Shown in pieces: positions 7,042-15,684 of a stretch of DNA of 64,000 nt. Each line of letters starts with the position of its first letter. Positions within the stretch are counted from its first letter, which is position 1. The notes beneath the pieces are model-generated. The model was given only the letters and a program-made list of their open reading frames with translations. It had not been told where the DNA came from and made no database searches. The stretch is from contig NZ_JACIFY010000001.1 in assembly GCF_014197615.1 (NCBI RefSeq), forward strand, positions 124,001 through 188,000, in the 5' to 3' direction. Source of the DNA: Rhizobium esperanzae. GTDB taxonomy: Bacteria; Pseudomonadota; Alphaproteobacteria; Rhizobiales; Rhizobiaceae. The translations under genes and the position numbers were made by a program.

Positions 7042-8241
7042 TCAGAGCGCCGGCCCTGTGGTGCTCCAGGGCGATTCGTAGAGTTCGTAGAGCGCCACCG
7101 CAGCCGCACCCTGCGCCCAGAAATCATCGCTCGAATCGTCGAAGACGAGTTCGCTGACGCCTTTCAGCGACGGCGGGATGGCGAGCGCATAGGCATCGCG
7201 CAGGCTGTTCAAAAAGGGTTCGCCGAGCGCCAGGCTGGACCCCACAAGGATGACGCGGGGCGGCGCAAACAGCGTGACGATGTTGGCGATGGTCAAGCCG
7301 ACTGCTTCGCCGGCGCGGATGGCGGCGCCGATCAGTCGGTCGTCATCTGCCTTGATCAGCGCCTGGGCATGGGTCATGCCGCGCCCGAGGCGGATGGCTT
7401 CGGCAAAACGCCCGTCGGCCTGCTGTTCGCCGAGGATCGCGCTTTCGCCGGCCTGGCTGAAAAGCCGCACGATGCCGTTCGGTCCCATGCCGAGCACGAG
7501 ATCGCCGAGATTGTGGCTGAGGCCGCCGGCGCCGCGGAACAGGCGGTTGCCGTGCAGCACGCCGAGCCCCAGCGTCTGTTCCAGCGAAATCAACACCATA
7601 TCCTCGAGATCCCTGGCTCTTCCGAACCAGTGATGGCCGAGCGTGATGGCATGGGCGTCGCTCTCGACGATGGTCGGCGTCGACAGCCGCGTCGACATTT
7701 CGGCGGCGAAATCGACATTGGTGTCGCGAAAGATCGGGCTGCTTCTGATGTAGCCGGTGCGATGCTCGACGACGCCGGGAAAGCCGAGGCAGATACTGTC
7801 GACATCCTCCAGCGACAGCCCGGCATCGACGACGCAGCGCCTGACGCCGTCCTCGACGAGATCGGCGATGACGCCGATCGGCTGCCGGTCGATGCGGATC
7901 GGCAAAGCGAGCTTCGACAGCACGTCGCCGCGGAAATTGGTGACGACGAAAACCATCCGGTTGGCGGCGATCTTGCCGCCGACGACGCGGGCGGCATCGG
8001 GATTGAGCTCCAGCGCCACACGCGGCCGCCCACGCACCGCCTCATTGCGGATATCGCCTTCATGGCGCGGCAGGATCAACCCGTCGTCGAGCAGCGAGGC
8101 GGTAATGGCCGAGACGGTCGTGGTGGAAAGCTCGGTCCGTTCGCTGATCTCGATGCGCGAGATCGGACCATGGCGCCGGATGGTGTCGAGCACGTTCAAG
8201 CGGTTGATCGCGCGCATCAATTCTGGATCTGCGGTCTTCAT
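7042..8241 (-). CDS. ROK family transcriptional repressor
   Basis: A 399-residue NagC/XylR-type ROK protein. Residues 1-75 hold a winged helix (GPISRIEISERTELSTTTVSAI). The rest is a sugar-kinase-like ROK domain with VESDAHAITLGHHWFG and a VGSS segment near the C-terminus. Such repressors leave the operator when sugar binds. It is the first gene of the minus-strand operon with the Gfo/MocA and ThuA-like genes and diverges from the sugar importer, so it probably controls both. No ribosome binding site is clear before the ATG at 8241. Confidence 0.85.
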   Translation of the reverse strand: MKTADPELMRAINRLNVLDTIRRHGPISRIEISERTELSTTTVSAITASLLDDGLILPRHEGDIRNEAVRGRPRVALELNPDAARVVGGKIAANRMVFVVTNFRGDVLSKLALPIRIDRQPIGVIADLVEDGVRRCVVDAGLSLEDVDSICLGFPGVVEHRTGYIRSSPIFRDTNVDFAAEMSTRLSTPTIVESDAHAITLGHHWFGRARDLEDMVLISLEQTLGLGVLHGNRLFRGAGGLSHNLGDLVLGMGPNGIVRLFSQAGESAILGEQQADGRFAEAIRLGRGMTHAQALIKADDDRLIGAAIRAGEAVGLTIANIVTLFAPPRVILVGSSLALGEPFLNSLRDAYALAIPPSLKGVSELVFDDSSDDFWAQGAAAVALYELYESPWSTTGPAL

Positions 8242-8338
8242 GAAAAACTAGCCGGCATTGTTCGTTGGGCGGAAGCCAATATTTTTAACGGGTTACGAAA
8301 TAAATAGCAGGCAATTCCGTGGGCATGTCAAGCGCATT

Positions 8339-8352
8339 TGCTAAAAATAGCA
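8339..8352. promoter_or_regulatory. Candidate ROK operator
   Basis: The palindrome TGCTA-AAAA-TAGCA is just upstream of a -35-like TTGACA (8362-8367). A further TAGCA half-site at 8305-8309 sits within an A/T-rich run (8278-8309), which also has TATTT/AAATA arms as in NagC-type boxes. Assignment to the adjacent repressor is inference. Confidence 0.45.
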
Positions 8353-8361
8353 GCAGTCGGG

Positions 8362-8390
8362 TTGACATCCGGCGCAAGCTCCGTTGAATT
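8362..8390 (+). promoter_or_regulatory. Probable promoter of sugar importer 1
   Basis: TTGACA (8362-8367) is followed 16-17 bases later by a weak -10 (TTGAAT at 8384-8389 or TGAATT at 8385-8390). It lies about 50 bp before the binding-protein gene, which has a strong GGAGG site. Confidence 0.45.
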
Positions 8391-8439
8391 ATTCCGCATT
8401 GGGGAAAAATTGTGAGGATAGGTCCCCTGGGAGGAAATC

Positions 8440-9744
8440 ATGAATTTTATGCTGAAGAACGCCGCTTTCGGCGGCAGGCGCATCGTATCCATGGCCGCGG
8501 CCGCCGGCATGTTGCTGGCCGGCGCAGGGGCGGCTTCCGCGACGACGGTGGTCAAGTGGCTGCATCTCGAACTCGATCCGAAAAACGTCGCGGCCTGGGA
8601 AGACATCGTCAAGAAATACGAGGCTCAGCATCCCGACGTCGACATCCAGATGCAGTTCCTCGAAAACGAGGCCTTCAAGGCCAAGTTGCCGACCTTGCTG
8701 CAGTCCGATGACGTCCCCGATTTCTTTTTCAGCTGGGGCGGCGGCGTTCTGAAACAGCAGTCGGAGACCGGCGCGCTGCAGGATGTGACGGCGGCCCTCG
8801 ATGCCGATGGCGGCAAGTTGCGCAAGGCCTATACCCCGGCCTCGGTCGACGGCCTGACCTTCGACGGCAAGACCTGGGCGATCCCCTATAAGGTCGGTCT
8901 GGTCAGCTTCTTCTACAACAAGGCGCTGTTTGCCAAGGCCGGCGTCAAGGCCGAGGACATCAAGAGCTGGACCGATTTTCTCGAAGCGGTGAAGAAGCTC
9001 AAGGCTGCCGGCATCGTGCCGATTGCCGGCGGTGGCGGCGAGAAATGGCCGATCCACTTCTACTGGAGCTATCTCGTCATGCGCGAGGGCGGCCAGAAGG
9101 TCTTCGAAGCCGCCAAGAAGGGCGAGGGCGAAGGTTTCCTCGATCCGGCAATCATCAAGGCCGGCGATGATCTTGCCGAGCTCGGCAAGCTCGAACCTTT
9201 CCAGCCCGGCTATCTCGGCGCCACCTGGCCGCAGACGCTCGGCGTCTTCGGTGACGGCAAGGCGGCGATGATCCTCGGCTTTGAAGCGACCGAGGCCAAC
9301 CAGCGCAAGAATGCCGGCGACGGCAAGGGGCTTTCGCCCGACAATATCGGCCGTTTCGTCTTCCCGACGGTCGAAGGCGGCGCCGGCAAGCCGACCGATA
9401 CACTCGGCGGTCTGAACGGCTGGGCCGTTACCAAGAAGGCCTCCAAGGAAGCGATCGATTTCCTCGCCTTCCTGACGAATGCGGACAATGAGCGGGCGAT
9501 GGCCAAGGCCGGGATGCTCTTGCCCGTTGCCGTCGGCGCCGATGACGGCGTCGTCAACCCGCTGCTGGCCGAATCGGCCAAGCAGCTTGCCGGCTCGACC
9601 TGGCACCAGAACTTCTTCGACCAGGATCTCGGTGCGGCCGTTGGCCGTGTCGTCAACGACGTCTCGGTGGAAATCGTCTCCGGACAGATGAAGTCCAAGG
9701 ACGGCGCCCAGATGATCCAGGACGCTTTCGAACTGGAACAATAA
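8440..9744 (+). CDS. Sugar ABC transporter binding protein 1
   Basis: A 434-residue periplasmic binding protein of the family-1 (MalE/UgpB-like) type. A Sec signal peptide covers about residues 1-33 and ends in AGAASA. The mature start TVVKWLHLELDPKNV and the segment PDFFFSWGGG are typical of this fold. GGGAGG lies upstream of the ATG. It delivers a sugar or oligosaccharide to the two permeases downstream. Context (ThuA-like and MocA-like genes, ROK repressor) suggests a glucoside or disaccharide, but the ligand cannot be named. A GC-rich hairpin follows the stop and may raise its expression over the permeases. Confidence 0.9.
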   Translation: MNFMLKNAAFGGRRIVSMAAAAGMLLAGAGAASATTVVKWLHLELDPKNVAAWEDIVKKYEAQHPDVDIQMQFLENEAFKAKLPTLLQSDDVPDFFFSWGGGVLKQQSETGALQDVTAALDADGGKLRKAYTPASVDGLTFDGKTWAIPYKVGLVSFFYNKALFAKAGVKAEDIKSWTDFLEAVKKLKAAGIVPIAGGGGEKWPIHFYWSYLVMREGGQKVFEAAKKGEGEGFLDPAIIKAGDDLAELGKLEPFQPGYLGATWPQTLGVFGDGKAAMILGFEATEANQRKNAGDGKGLSPDNIGRFVFPTVEGGAGKPTDTLGGLNGWAVTKKASKEAIDFLAFLTNADNERAMAKAGMLLPVAVGADDGVVNPLLAESAKQLAGSTWHQNFFDQDLGAAVGRVVNDVSVEIVSGQMKSKDGAQMIQDAFELEQ

Positions 9745-9764
9745 CCAGCGCCCGCAGAGCCTTC

Positions 9765-9793
9765 CCGGCGCTCCTGCTAAAGCGGGGCGCCGG
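9765..9793 (+). promoter_or_regulatory. Intercistronic hairpin after binding protein gene
   Basis: A 7-bp stem CCGGCGC (9765-9771) / GCGCCGG (9787-9793) lies in the 84-bp gap between binding-protein and permease genes. It has no T-run. Such hairpins often protect the upstream mRNA and give excess binding protein. Confidence 0.4.
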
Positions 9794-9828
9794 AACACCG
9801 CTGCCGACGAGATGCGAAAGCAGGAACC

Positions 9829-10767
9829 ATGGCCAATATATCAGTCTTATCGACACCGAGCGCCGTAAGGCCGGCAAGGCGAGCCGCAAACAGCAGGAGT
9901 TCAGTCGCCCACGACCGCTTGACGGTGCTGCTGCTCTTTCTGCCGCCGGCGCTGCTGCTCTTCACGCTTTTTGTCATCATGCCGATGGGCGAGGCGGCTT
10001 GGTACAGCCTCTATAAGTGGAACGGCTACGGCACGCCGACAGAGTTCATCGCGCTGCGCAATTTCCAGGTCCTGTTCCGCAATGCGGCTTTCACCCAGGC
10101 GCTGGTCAATAACGGCCTGATCATCGTCATCTCGATCTGCATCCAGGTGCCGCTCGCCATCTGGCTGGCGACGATGCTGGCCCACCGCATTCCCGGTGTC
10201 GTCGGTTACCGCCTGATCTTCTTCCTGCCCTATGTGCTGGCGGATGTCGCCGCCGGCCTCATCTGGCGCTTCGTCTATGATGGCGATTACGGCCTGTTTG
10301 CCGCTGTTTCCAATTTCTTCGGTTTCGCCAACCCTTATGTGCTCGCCGACAAGGACGTGGCGATCTATGCCGTGCTCGGCGTCATCGTCTGGAAATATTT
10401 CGGCTTTCACATGATGCTGTTCATCGCCGGCCTGCAATCGGTCGACAAGAGCGTGCTGGAGGCGGCCGAAATCGACGGCGCCACCGGCTGGCAGAAATTC
10501 CGCTACGTCACGCTGCCGCTGCTCGGTTCCACCCTGCGCCTTTCGATCTTCTTTGCCGTCGTCGGCTCGCTGCAGCTCTTCGACATGATCATGCCGCTGA
10601 CCGGTGGCGGGCCGTCCAACTCGACGCAGACCATGGTCACCTTCCTCTACACCTACGGCGTCATGCGCATGCAGGTGGGCCTGGGCAGCGCCGTCGGCGT
10701 CGTGCTGTTCATCATCTGCGTGACGCTCGCCTTCGGTTACAAAAGGATCTTCATGCGCCATGACTGA
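9829..10767 (+). CDS. Sugar ABC transporter permease 1A (MalF-like)
   Basis: A 312-residue inner-membrane permease with six predicted membrane segments. The cytoplasmic coupling motif is EAAEIDGATGWQKFRYVTLP, the EAA loop that contacts the ATPase. The N-terminal 35 residues are basic and cytoplasmic. The last eight bases overlap the next permease gene, so the two are translated together. It works with the MalG-like partner and the MalK-like ATPase at 11643. Confidence 0.9.
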   Translation: MANISVLSTPSAVRPARRAANSRSSVAHDRLTVLLLFLPPALLLFTLFVIMPMGEAAWYSLYKWNGYGTPTEFIALRNFQVLFRNAAFTQALVNNGLIIVISICIQVPLAIWLATMLAHRIPGVVGYRLIFFLPYVLADVAAGLIWRFVYDGDYGLFAAVSNFFGFANPYVLADKDVAIYAVLGVIVWKYFGFHMMLFIAGLQSVDKSVLEAAEIDGATGWQKFRYVTLPLLGSTLRLSIFFAVVGSLQLFDMIMPLTGGGPSNSTQTMVTFLYTYGVMRMQVGLGSAVGVVLFIICVTLAFGYKRIFMRHD

Positions 10768-11608
10768 TATGAGCTCTTCCATCCGCATGAGAACATCCAC
10801 CCGGATCTATCTCTATGTGTCGCTGAGCCTGATCGCGGCGATCGTGCTGGTGCCGCTGCTGACGACGGCGCTCGGCGGCTTCAAGACCCTGGGGGATCTC
10901 CGCACCAACCCCTTCGGCCTGCCGACAGAGTGGCAATGGGCGAATTACACCGACATTCTCTTCGGCGAGCGCTATTGGCTGCAGATCGGCAATTCGCTTG
11001 TGATCGCGGCACTCACCGTGCTCTTGACGCTGATCGTCTCGTCGATGGCGGCCTTCGCCTTTGCCCATGTCCGCTTCTTCGGCTCGTCCTTCCTGCTCAA
11101 CTATTTCCTGTTGGGCCTGATGTTTCCGGCGGCAACCGCGATCCTGCCGCTCTTCATCCGCATCCGCGATCTCGGGCTGTTGAACACCTATTGGGGCGTG
11201 GTGCTGCCGCAGGTGGCTTTCGGCCTCGGCATGAGCATCCTTCTGTTCCGGAACTATTTCCGCAACCTTCCGGAAGAATTGTTTCAGGCGGCCTTCGTCG
11301 ACGGCTGCGGTTATATGAGGTTCTTCTGGCATATCTCGCTGCCGCTCTCCCGGCCGATCGTCGCCACCGTCAGCATCATCTCCTTCGTCGGCAGCTGGAA
11401 CAGCTACATCCTGCCGCTGATCATGCTGAACTCGGAATCCAAATATCCCTGGCCGCTCGGCATCATGGTCTATCGCGGCGAATACGGCACGGAATGGCAA
11501 CTGGTGCTGGCCTTCATCACGCTGACCATCCTTCCCACCATCATCGTCTTCTTCGTCGCCCAGAGACACATCATCGCCGGATTGACCGCCGGCGCCGTGA
11601 AGTCCTGA
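10760..11608 (+). CDS. Sugar ABC transporter permease 1B (MalG-like)
   Basis: A 282-residue permease with six membrane segments and the EAA-type loop in altered form (QAAFVDGCGYMRFFWHISLP, near residue 175). The C-terminus ends AGLTAGAVKS, as is common in MalG-like proteins. The start overlaps the end of the MalF-like gene by eight bases; a second ATG three codons on is an alternative. It forms the heterodimeric channel of importer 1. Confidence 0.9.
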   Translation: MTDMSSSIRMRTSTRIYLYVSLSLIAAIVLVPLLTTALGGFKTLGDLRTNPFGLPTEWQWANYTDILFGERYWLQIGNSLVIAALTVLLTLIVSSMAAFAFAHVRFFGSSFLLNYFLLGLMFPAATAILPLFIRIRDLGLLNTYWGVVLPQVAFGLGMSILLFRNYFRNLPEELFQAAFVDGCGYMRFFWHISLPLSRPIVATVSIISFVGSWNSYILPLIMLNSESKYPWPLGIMVYRGEYGTEWQLVLAFITLTILPTIIVFFVAQRHIIAGLTAGAVKS

Positions 11609-11642
11609 GCCGAACCGTTGCCCAAACCATTGGAGCTGCATC

Positions 11643-12716
11643 ATGGCATCCGTTGACTTGAACAATATTCGCAAGGCCTATGGCGCCGTCGACGTCATCC
11701 ACGGCATTTCGCTTCATATCGAGGATGGCGAATTCGTCGCTCTCGTCGGCCCGTCCGGCTGCGGAAAATCGACGCTGCTGCGGATGATCGCCGGCCTCGA
11801 AGAGATTACCGATGGCGAAATCGCCATTGGCGGCAATGTCGTTAACGCCATGACGCCGCGCGAGCGCAACATCGCCATGGTCTTCCAGTCCTATGCGCTT
11901 TATCCGCACATGACGGTGGCTGAAAACATGGGTTTCAACCTGAAGCTCGCCGGCGTTGCCAAAACCGAGATCGAGGCCCGCGTCTCCGAGGCCGCCCGCA
12001 TGCTCGATCTCGCCAAGCTGCTCGACCGCAAGCCCGCCCAGCTTTCCGGCGGTCAGCGCCAGCGCGTCGCCATGGGCCGCGCCATCGTCCGCAACCCGGC
12101 CGTCTTCCTGTTCGATGAGCCGCTCTCCAACCTCGATGCGAAACTCCGCGTGCAGATGCGCTCGGAGATCAAGACGCTGCATCAGAAGGTCAGGACGACC
12201 TCGATCTATGTCACCCACGACCAGATCGAGGCGATGACGCTCGCCGACCGCATCGTCGTGCTCAATCACGGCAAGGTGGAGCAGGCCGGCACGCCGCTTG
12301 AACTCTATAAGAAGCCCGCCAATCTCTTCGTCGCCGCCTTCATCGGATCGCCGGCGATGAACATGCTGGAGGGCACGGTAGACGGCGAAAACGGCGAGCC
12401 CGCTGCCCGCCTCGAAGACGGCACGGCGATCCGCATTGCGCCCGATCGCAGGGTGAAGGCCGGCCAGGCCGTCACCATCGGCCTGCGCCCCGAACATCTT
12501 GTTCCCGGTATCGGTAATGGCACGCCGCTTGCCGGCCGAACCATGCTGGTGGAGCCAACCGGCGCACAGACCCACGTCGTCTTCGATCTTGCCGGGCAGC
12601 AGGTAACGGCGATCGTCGACGGCGAATATCCCGCCCATTACGGTACGGTGTTCGAAGCGAGCATCGCCAGTGACCAGGTGCACGTCTTCGACCGCGGCAC
12701 CGGCGTGGCGCTGTAG
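11643..12716 (+). CDS. Sugar ABC transporter ATPase 1 (MalK/UgpC type)
   Basis: A 357-residue ATPase. Walker A GPSGCGKST is at residues 36-44, signature LSGGQRQRV near 133, and Walker B with FLFDEPLSNLD near 156. The H-loop lies in YVTHDQIEAMTLADRI. The C-terminal 120 residues form the TOBE regulatory domain of the MalK subfamily (IGLRPEHLV). GGAG precedes the ATG. It is the last gene of importer 1. Its stop codon lies at the foot of a hairpin that probably ends transcription. Confidence 0.92.
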   Translation: MASVDLNNIRKAYGAVDVIHGISLHIEDGEFVALVGPSGCGKSTLLRMIAGLEEITDGEIAIGGNVVNAMTPRERNIAMVFQSYALYPHMTVAENMGFNLKLAGVAKTEIEARVSEAARMLDLAKLLDRKPAQLSGGQRQRVAMGRAIVRNPAVFLFDEPLSNLDAKLRVQMRSEIKTLHQKVRTTSIYVTHDQIEAMTLADRIVVLNHGKVEQAGTPLELYKKPANLFVAAFIGSPAMNMLEGTVDGENGEPAARLEDGTAIRIAPDRRVKAGQAVTIGLRPEHLVPGIGNGTPLAGRTMLVEPTGAQTHVVFDLAGQQVTAIVDGEYPAHYGTVFEASIASDQVHVFDRGTGVAL

Positions 12717-12757
12717 GTGGAGGGCGGCGTTTCTAGTTGACAGCTGCCCTCCACCTA
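12714..12757 (+). terminator. 12-bp hairpin at the end of importer 1
   Basis: TAGGTGGAGGGC (12714-12725), which includes the ATPase stop codon, pairs perfectly with 12746-12757. No T-run follows. It is a likely 3-prime mRNA end or protection structure. Confidence 0.5.
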
Positions 12758-12806
12758 ACCCGGGCGGGGCTGCGGCCTGATCTTTCTCCCGTAGCCGCGG
12801 GTCCCA

Positions 12807-12828
12807 AGGACGCGCCCAAGCGCGTCCT
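12807..12828. terminator. 9-bp hairpin between convergent genes
   Basis: AGGACGCGC (12807-12815) and GCGCGTCCT (12820-12828) form a perfect stem with a CCAA loop. It lies between the converging ABC ATPase and dehydratase genes and can fold in either transcript. Confidence 0.5.
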
Positions 12829-12842
12829 CAATGATCAACCTG

Positions 12843-13781
<939 letters not shown>

Positions 13782-13800
13782 TTATGTGTTGAAGACCGTG

Positions 13801-14775
13801 TCAGGCGCTTTCGAGCACCTGCAGAAGTGCGGCGATATAGCCGTAGCAAAAGGCAAAGGCGGTGGCGGTTGGATCCTTGCCGCTGACGGTCGGCACGTGG
13901 TCGGGCATCAACATGTATTTGAAGCCCACTTCCTTGTAGATCCTGGCCGAGCGGACCATGTCCATGTCGCCTTCTTCGGGGAACGTCTCCATGAAGGACA
14001 GCTTGCCGCCGCGAATGTTGCGGAAGTGAACATTGAAGATCTTTTTGCGCTCTCCGAACCAGCGAATGATATCGTCGATCTCCTTGCCGGGATTTTCGAG
14101 CATCTCGCCGATCGAGCCTTGGCAGAAATTGAGGCCGTGATAGGGATTTTCGCGCATCAGCACGAACTTCTTCAGGCCTTCGACGGTGCCGAGCACCCGC
14201 GTGACGCCGCGATAGCCGGGCGGCGTATAGGGATCGTGCGGATGGCAGGCGAGCCGGACGCGGTTGCTTTCGGCGACGGGAACGACGCGTTCGAGGAAAT
14301 AGTCGATCCGCTCCCAGTTTTCGTCTTCGGAGAGCACGCCGGCAAGGCCGGGTGCTGCCTGCTGGTCCGTCTTGTCCCAGCGGAAGCTGGCGTTCAGCGA
14401 GCCGCCGCGCCCCGGTTCATCCGGCGTGCGGGGAATGCCGATCAGGTTGAGGTTGTATTTGACGGCCGGAATGCCGGCGTCCGCAACATTCTCGATCATC
14501 TTGCAGACGGCGTCGATCTGCCTGTCGCGCTCGGGACCGGCGAGCAGGATATCGGGATAGGAAGCCTTCTCGATCGGCTGCGAGGGCAGGGGCAGTTGGA
14601 TCATATCGAGGATCAGACCGAAGCTTTCGACCTTGTCGCGATGACGCTCGATGTCGGAAAGCGTCCAACTGCTCGGCTTGCCCGGCGGATCGGCGCTGAT
14701 ATGCTTCACACCCAGTTGCGCAAAAATACGATAATCGTCGTCATCCCGCGCTGCGACCTGTGTTCCCAGATACAT
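13801..14775 (-). CDS. Mannonate dehydratase-like (UxuA family) enzyme
   Basis: A 324-residue TIM-barrel protein with UxuA features: a LACHPHDPY metal-site segment, FNVHFRNIRGG, and near the end MPDHVP. UxuA dehydrates D-mannonate to 2-keto-3-deoxygluconate. The protein is about 70 residues shorter than the E. coli enzyme, as in short alphaproteobacterial members, so another sugar-acid substrate is possible. GGAAAGAG precedes the ATG. It sits in one operon between the FadR-type regulator and KdgD. An 11-base operator-like motif occurs just before the gene. The two dehydratases belong to different textbook routes, which makes the pairing notable. Confidence 0.75.
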   Translation of the reverse strand: MYLGTQVAARDDDDYRIFAQLGVKHISADPPGKPSSWTLSDIERHRDKVESFGLILDMIQLPLPSQPIEKASYPDILLAGPERDRQIDAVCKMIENVADAGIPAVKYNLNLIGIPRTPDEPGRGGSLNASFRWDKTDQQAAPGLAGVLSEDENWERIDYFLERVVPVAESNRVRLACHPHDPYTPPGYRGVTRVLGTVEGLKKFVLMRENPYHGLNFCQGSIGEMLENPGKEIDDIIRWFGERKKIFNVHFRNIRGGKLSFMETFPEEGDMDMVRSARIYKEVGFKYMLMPDHVPTVSGKDPTATAFAFCYGYIAALLQVLESA

Positions 14776-14799
14776 TTGAGGCTCTTTCCAAATTCAACA

Positions 14800-14820
14800 A
14801 TGTCATATGACATAATATGA
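14800..14820. promoter_or_regulatory. GntR/FadR operator, site 1
   Basis: A perfect 14-bp palindrome ATGTCATATGACAT (14800-14813) overlaps GACATAATATG (14809-14819). The latter 11-mer recurs at 15642 in front of the divergent importer. It lies between the regulator gene and the dehydratase gene, so the enzyme genes may have their own regulated promoter here. Confidence 0.6.
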
Positions 14821-14840
14821 ATTTTGGAGAGAGTCGAGCC

Positions 14841-15551
14841 CTATTGCTGCTCGGCGAGCATCCGGTAACGACGTTGGCTGGCCATCATATGCGCCCGCAT
14901 CGCCTGGCGGGCGCGTTCCGGATCCTGGTCGGCGATCGCCGACAGGATTTCCACATGCTCGGCATAGACCTTCTGCAGATAGTCGCGGTCATTGGCCTCC
15001 GGCAGCGTCGGAAACTGGCCGCGGGGAATGGCCTTGGGGCCGAAATGACGGAGAACATCGACATAGAATCGGTTGTTCGTGGCGGCGGCAATCGCCATGT
15101 GAAAGGCATAATCGGCCTCCACCGTCTGCTGTCCGGCCTCGATCATCTGCGCCATTCTGCGATTGGCCTCGCGGATGGCCGCCTCCTGCTCGGCGGTGCG
15201 GCGATAGGCGGCGATCGCCGCCGCTTCACCTTCCGCCGCCATGCGAAACTCCAGCAATTCCAGGGTTTCCGGGATGCTTTTGATTTCCACCGGCGTCAGC
15301 GACAGGACGGAATGAGCCTTCGGATCCCCGACGAAGACGCCTTTGCCCTGGATCGGCTTGACGAAGCCGGCTGCCCTCAGATCGGCAATCGCCTCGCGCA
15401 CCACGGTGCGGCTGACGCCGAAGGTGGCTTCCAGCTGCGGCTCGGTCGGCAACTGGTCGCCGATCCGCAGCTTGCCGGTCTCGATTTGCGCCCGCAGCTG
15501 ATCGATGACCTGCTGTGCCAGTCTTTGCCGGCCGCGGCTGAGTGTCGTCAT
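14841..15551 (-). CDS. GntR (FadR subfamily) regulator of sugar-acid module
   Basis: A 236-residue regulator. The N-terminal winged helix (about residues 10-75) contains LPTEPQLEATFGVSRTVVREA. An all-helical FCD ligand-binding domain follows, with the metal-type residues in DYAFHMAIAAATNN and YAEHVEILSAI. Start codons at 15551 and 15575 are both plausible; the longer open frame would run through its own operator region. It diverges from the Dpp-type importer and precedes the two dehydratase genes, so it likely represses all of them until a sugar acid or intermediate is present. Confidence 0.82.
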   Translation of the reverse strand: MTTLSRGRQRLAQQVIDQLRAQIETGKLRIGDQLPTEPQLEATFGVSRTVVREAIADLRAAGFVKPIQGKGVFVGDPKAHSVLSLTPVEIKSIPETLELLEFRMAAEGEAAAIAAYRRTAEQEAAIREANRRMAQMIEAGQQTVEADYAFHMAIAAATNNRFYVDVLRHFGPKAIPRGQFPTLPEANDRDYLQKVYAEHVEILSAIADQDPERARQAMRAHMMASQRRYRMLAEQQ

Positions 15552-15641
15552 GTCGTTCCCCAATTCCTTCTGCATCACGTCTTCCGCTCGGCTCTTGCAA
15601 ATCATATTCGATTTCGTTAAATCATAATACGACATACGGAC

Positions 15642-15654
15642 GACATAATATGTC
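15642..15654. promoter_or_regulatory. GntR/FadR operator, site 2
   Basis: A perfect palindrome GACATA-A-TATGTC shares the 11-mer GACATAATATG with site 1. A weaker related sequence (ATAATACGACAT) lies about 20 bp further left. It is 30 bp before the binding-protein start, so it could block the importer promoter and that of the regulator. Confidence 0.6.
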
Positions 15655-15684
15655 TTTCTTATAGTAATCCAGGGAGGAGTTACA

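Noticed and set aside
5879..8307. Long plus-strand frames over the MocA-like and ROK genes
   Set aside because: Low-complexity Arg/Asp/Gly composition typical of antisense frames in GC-rich DNA.
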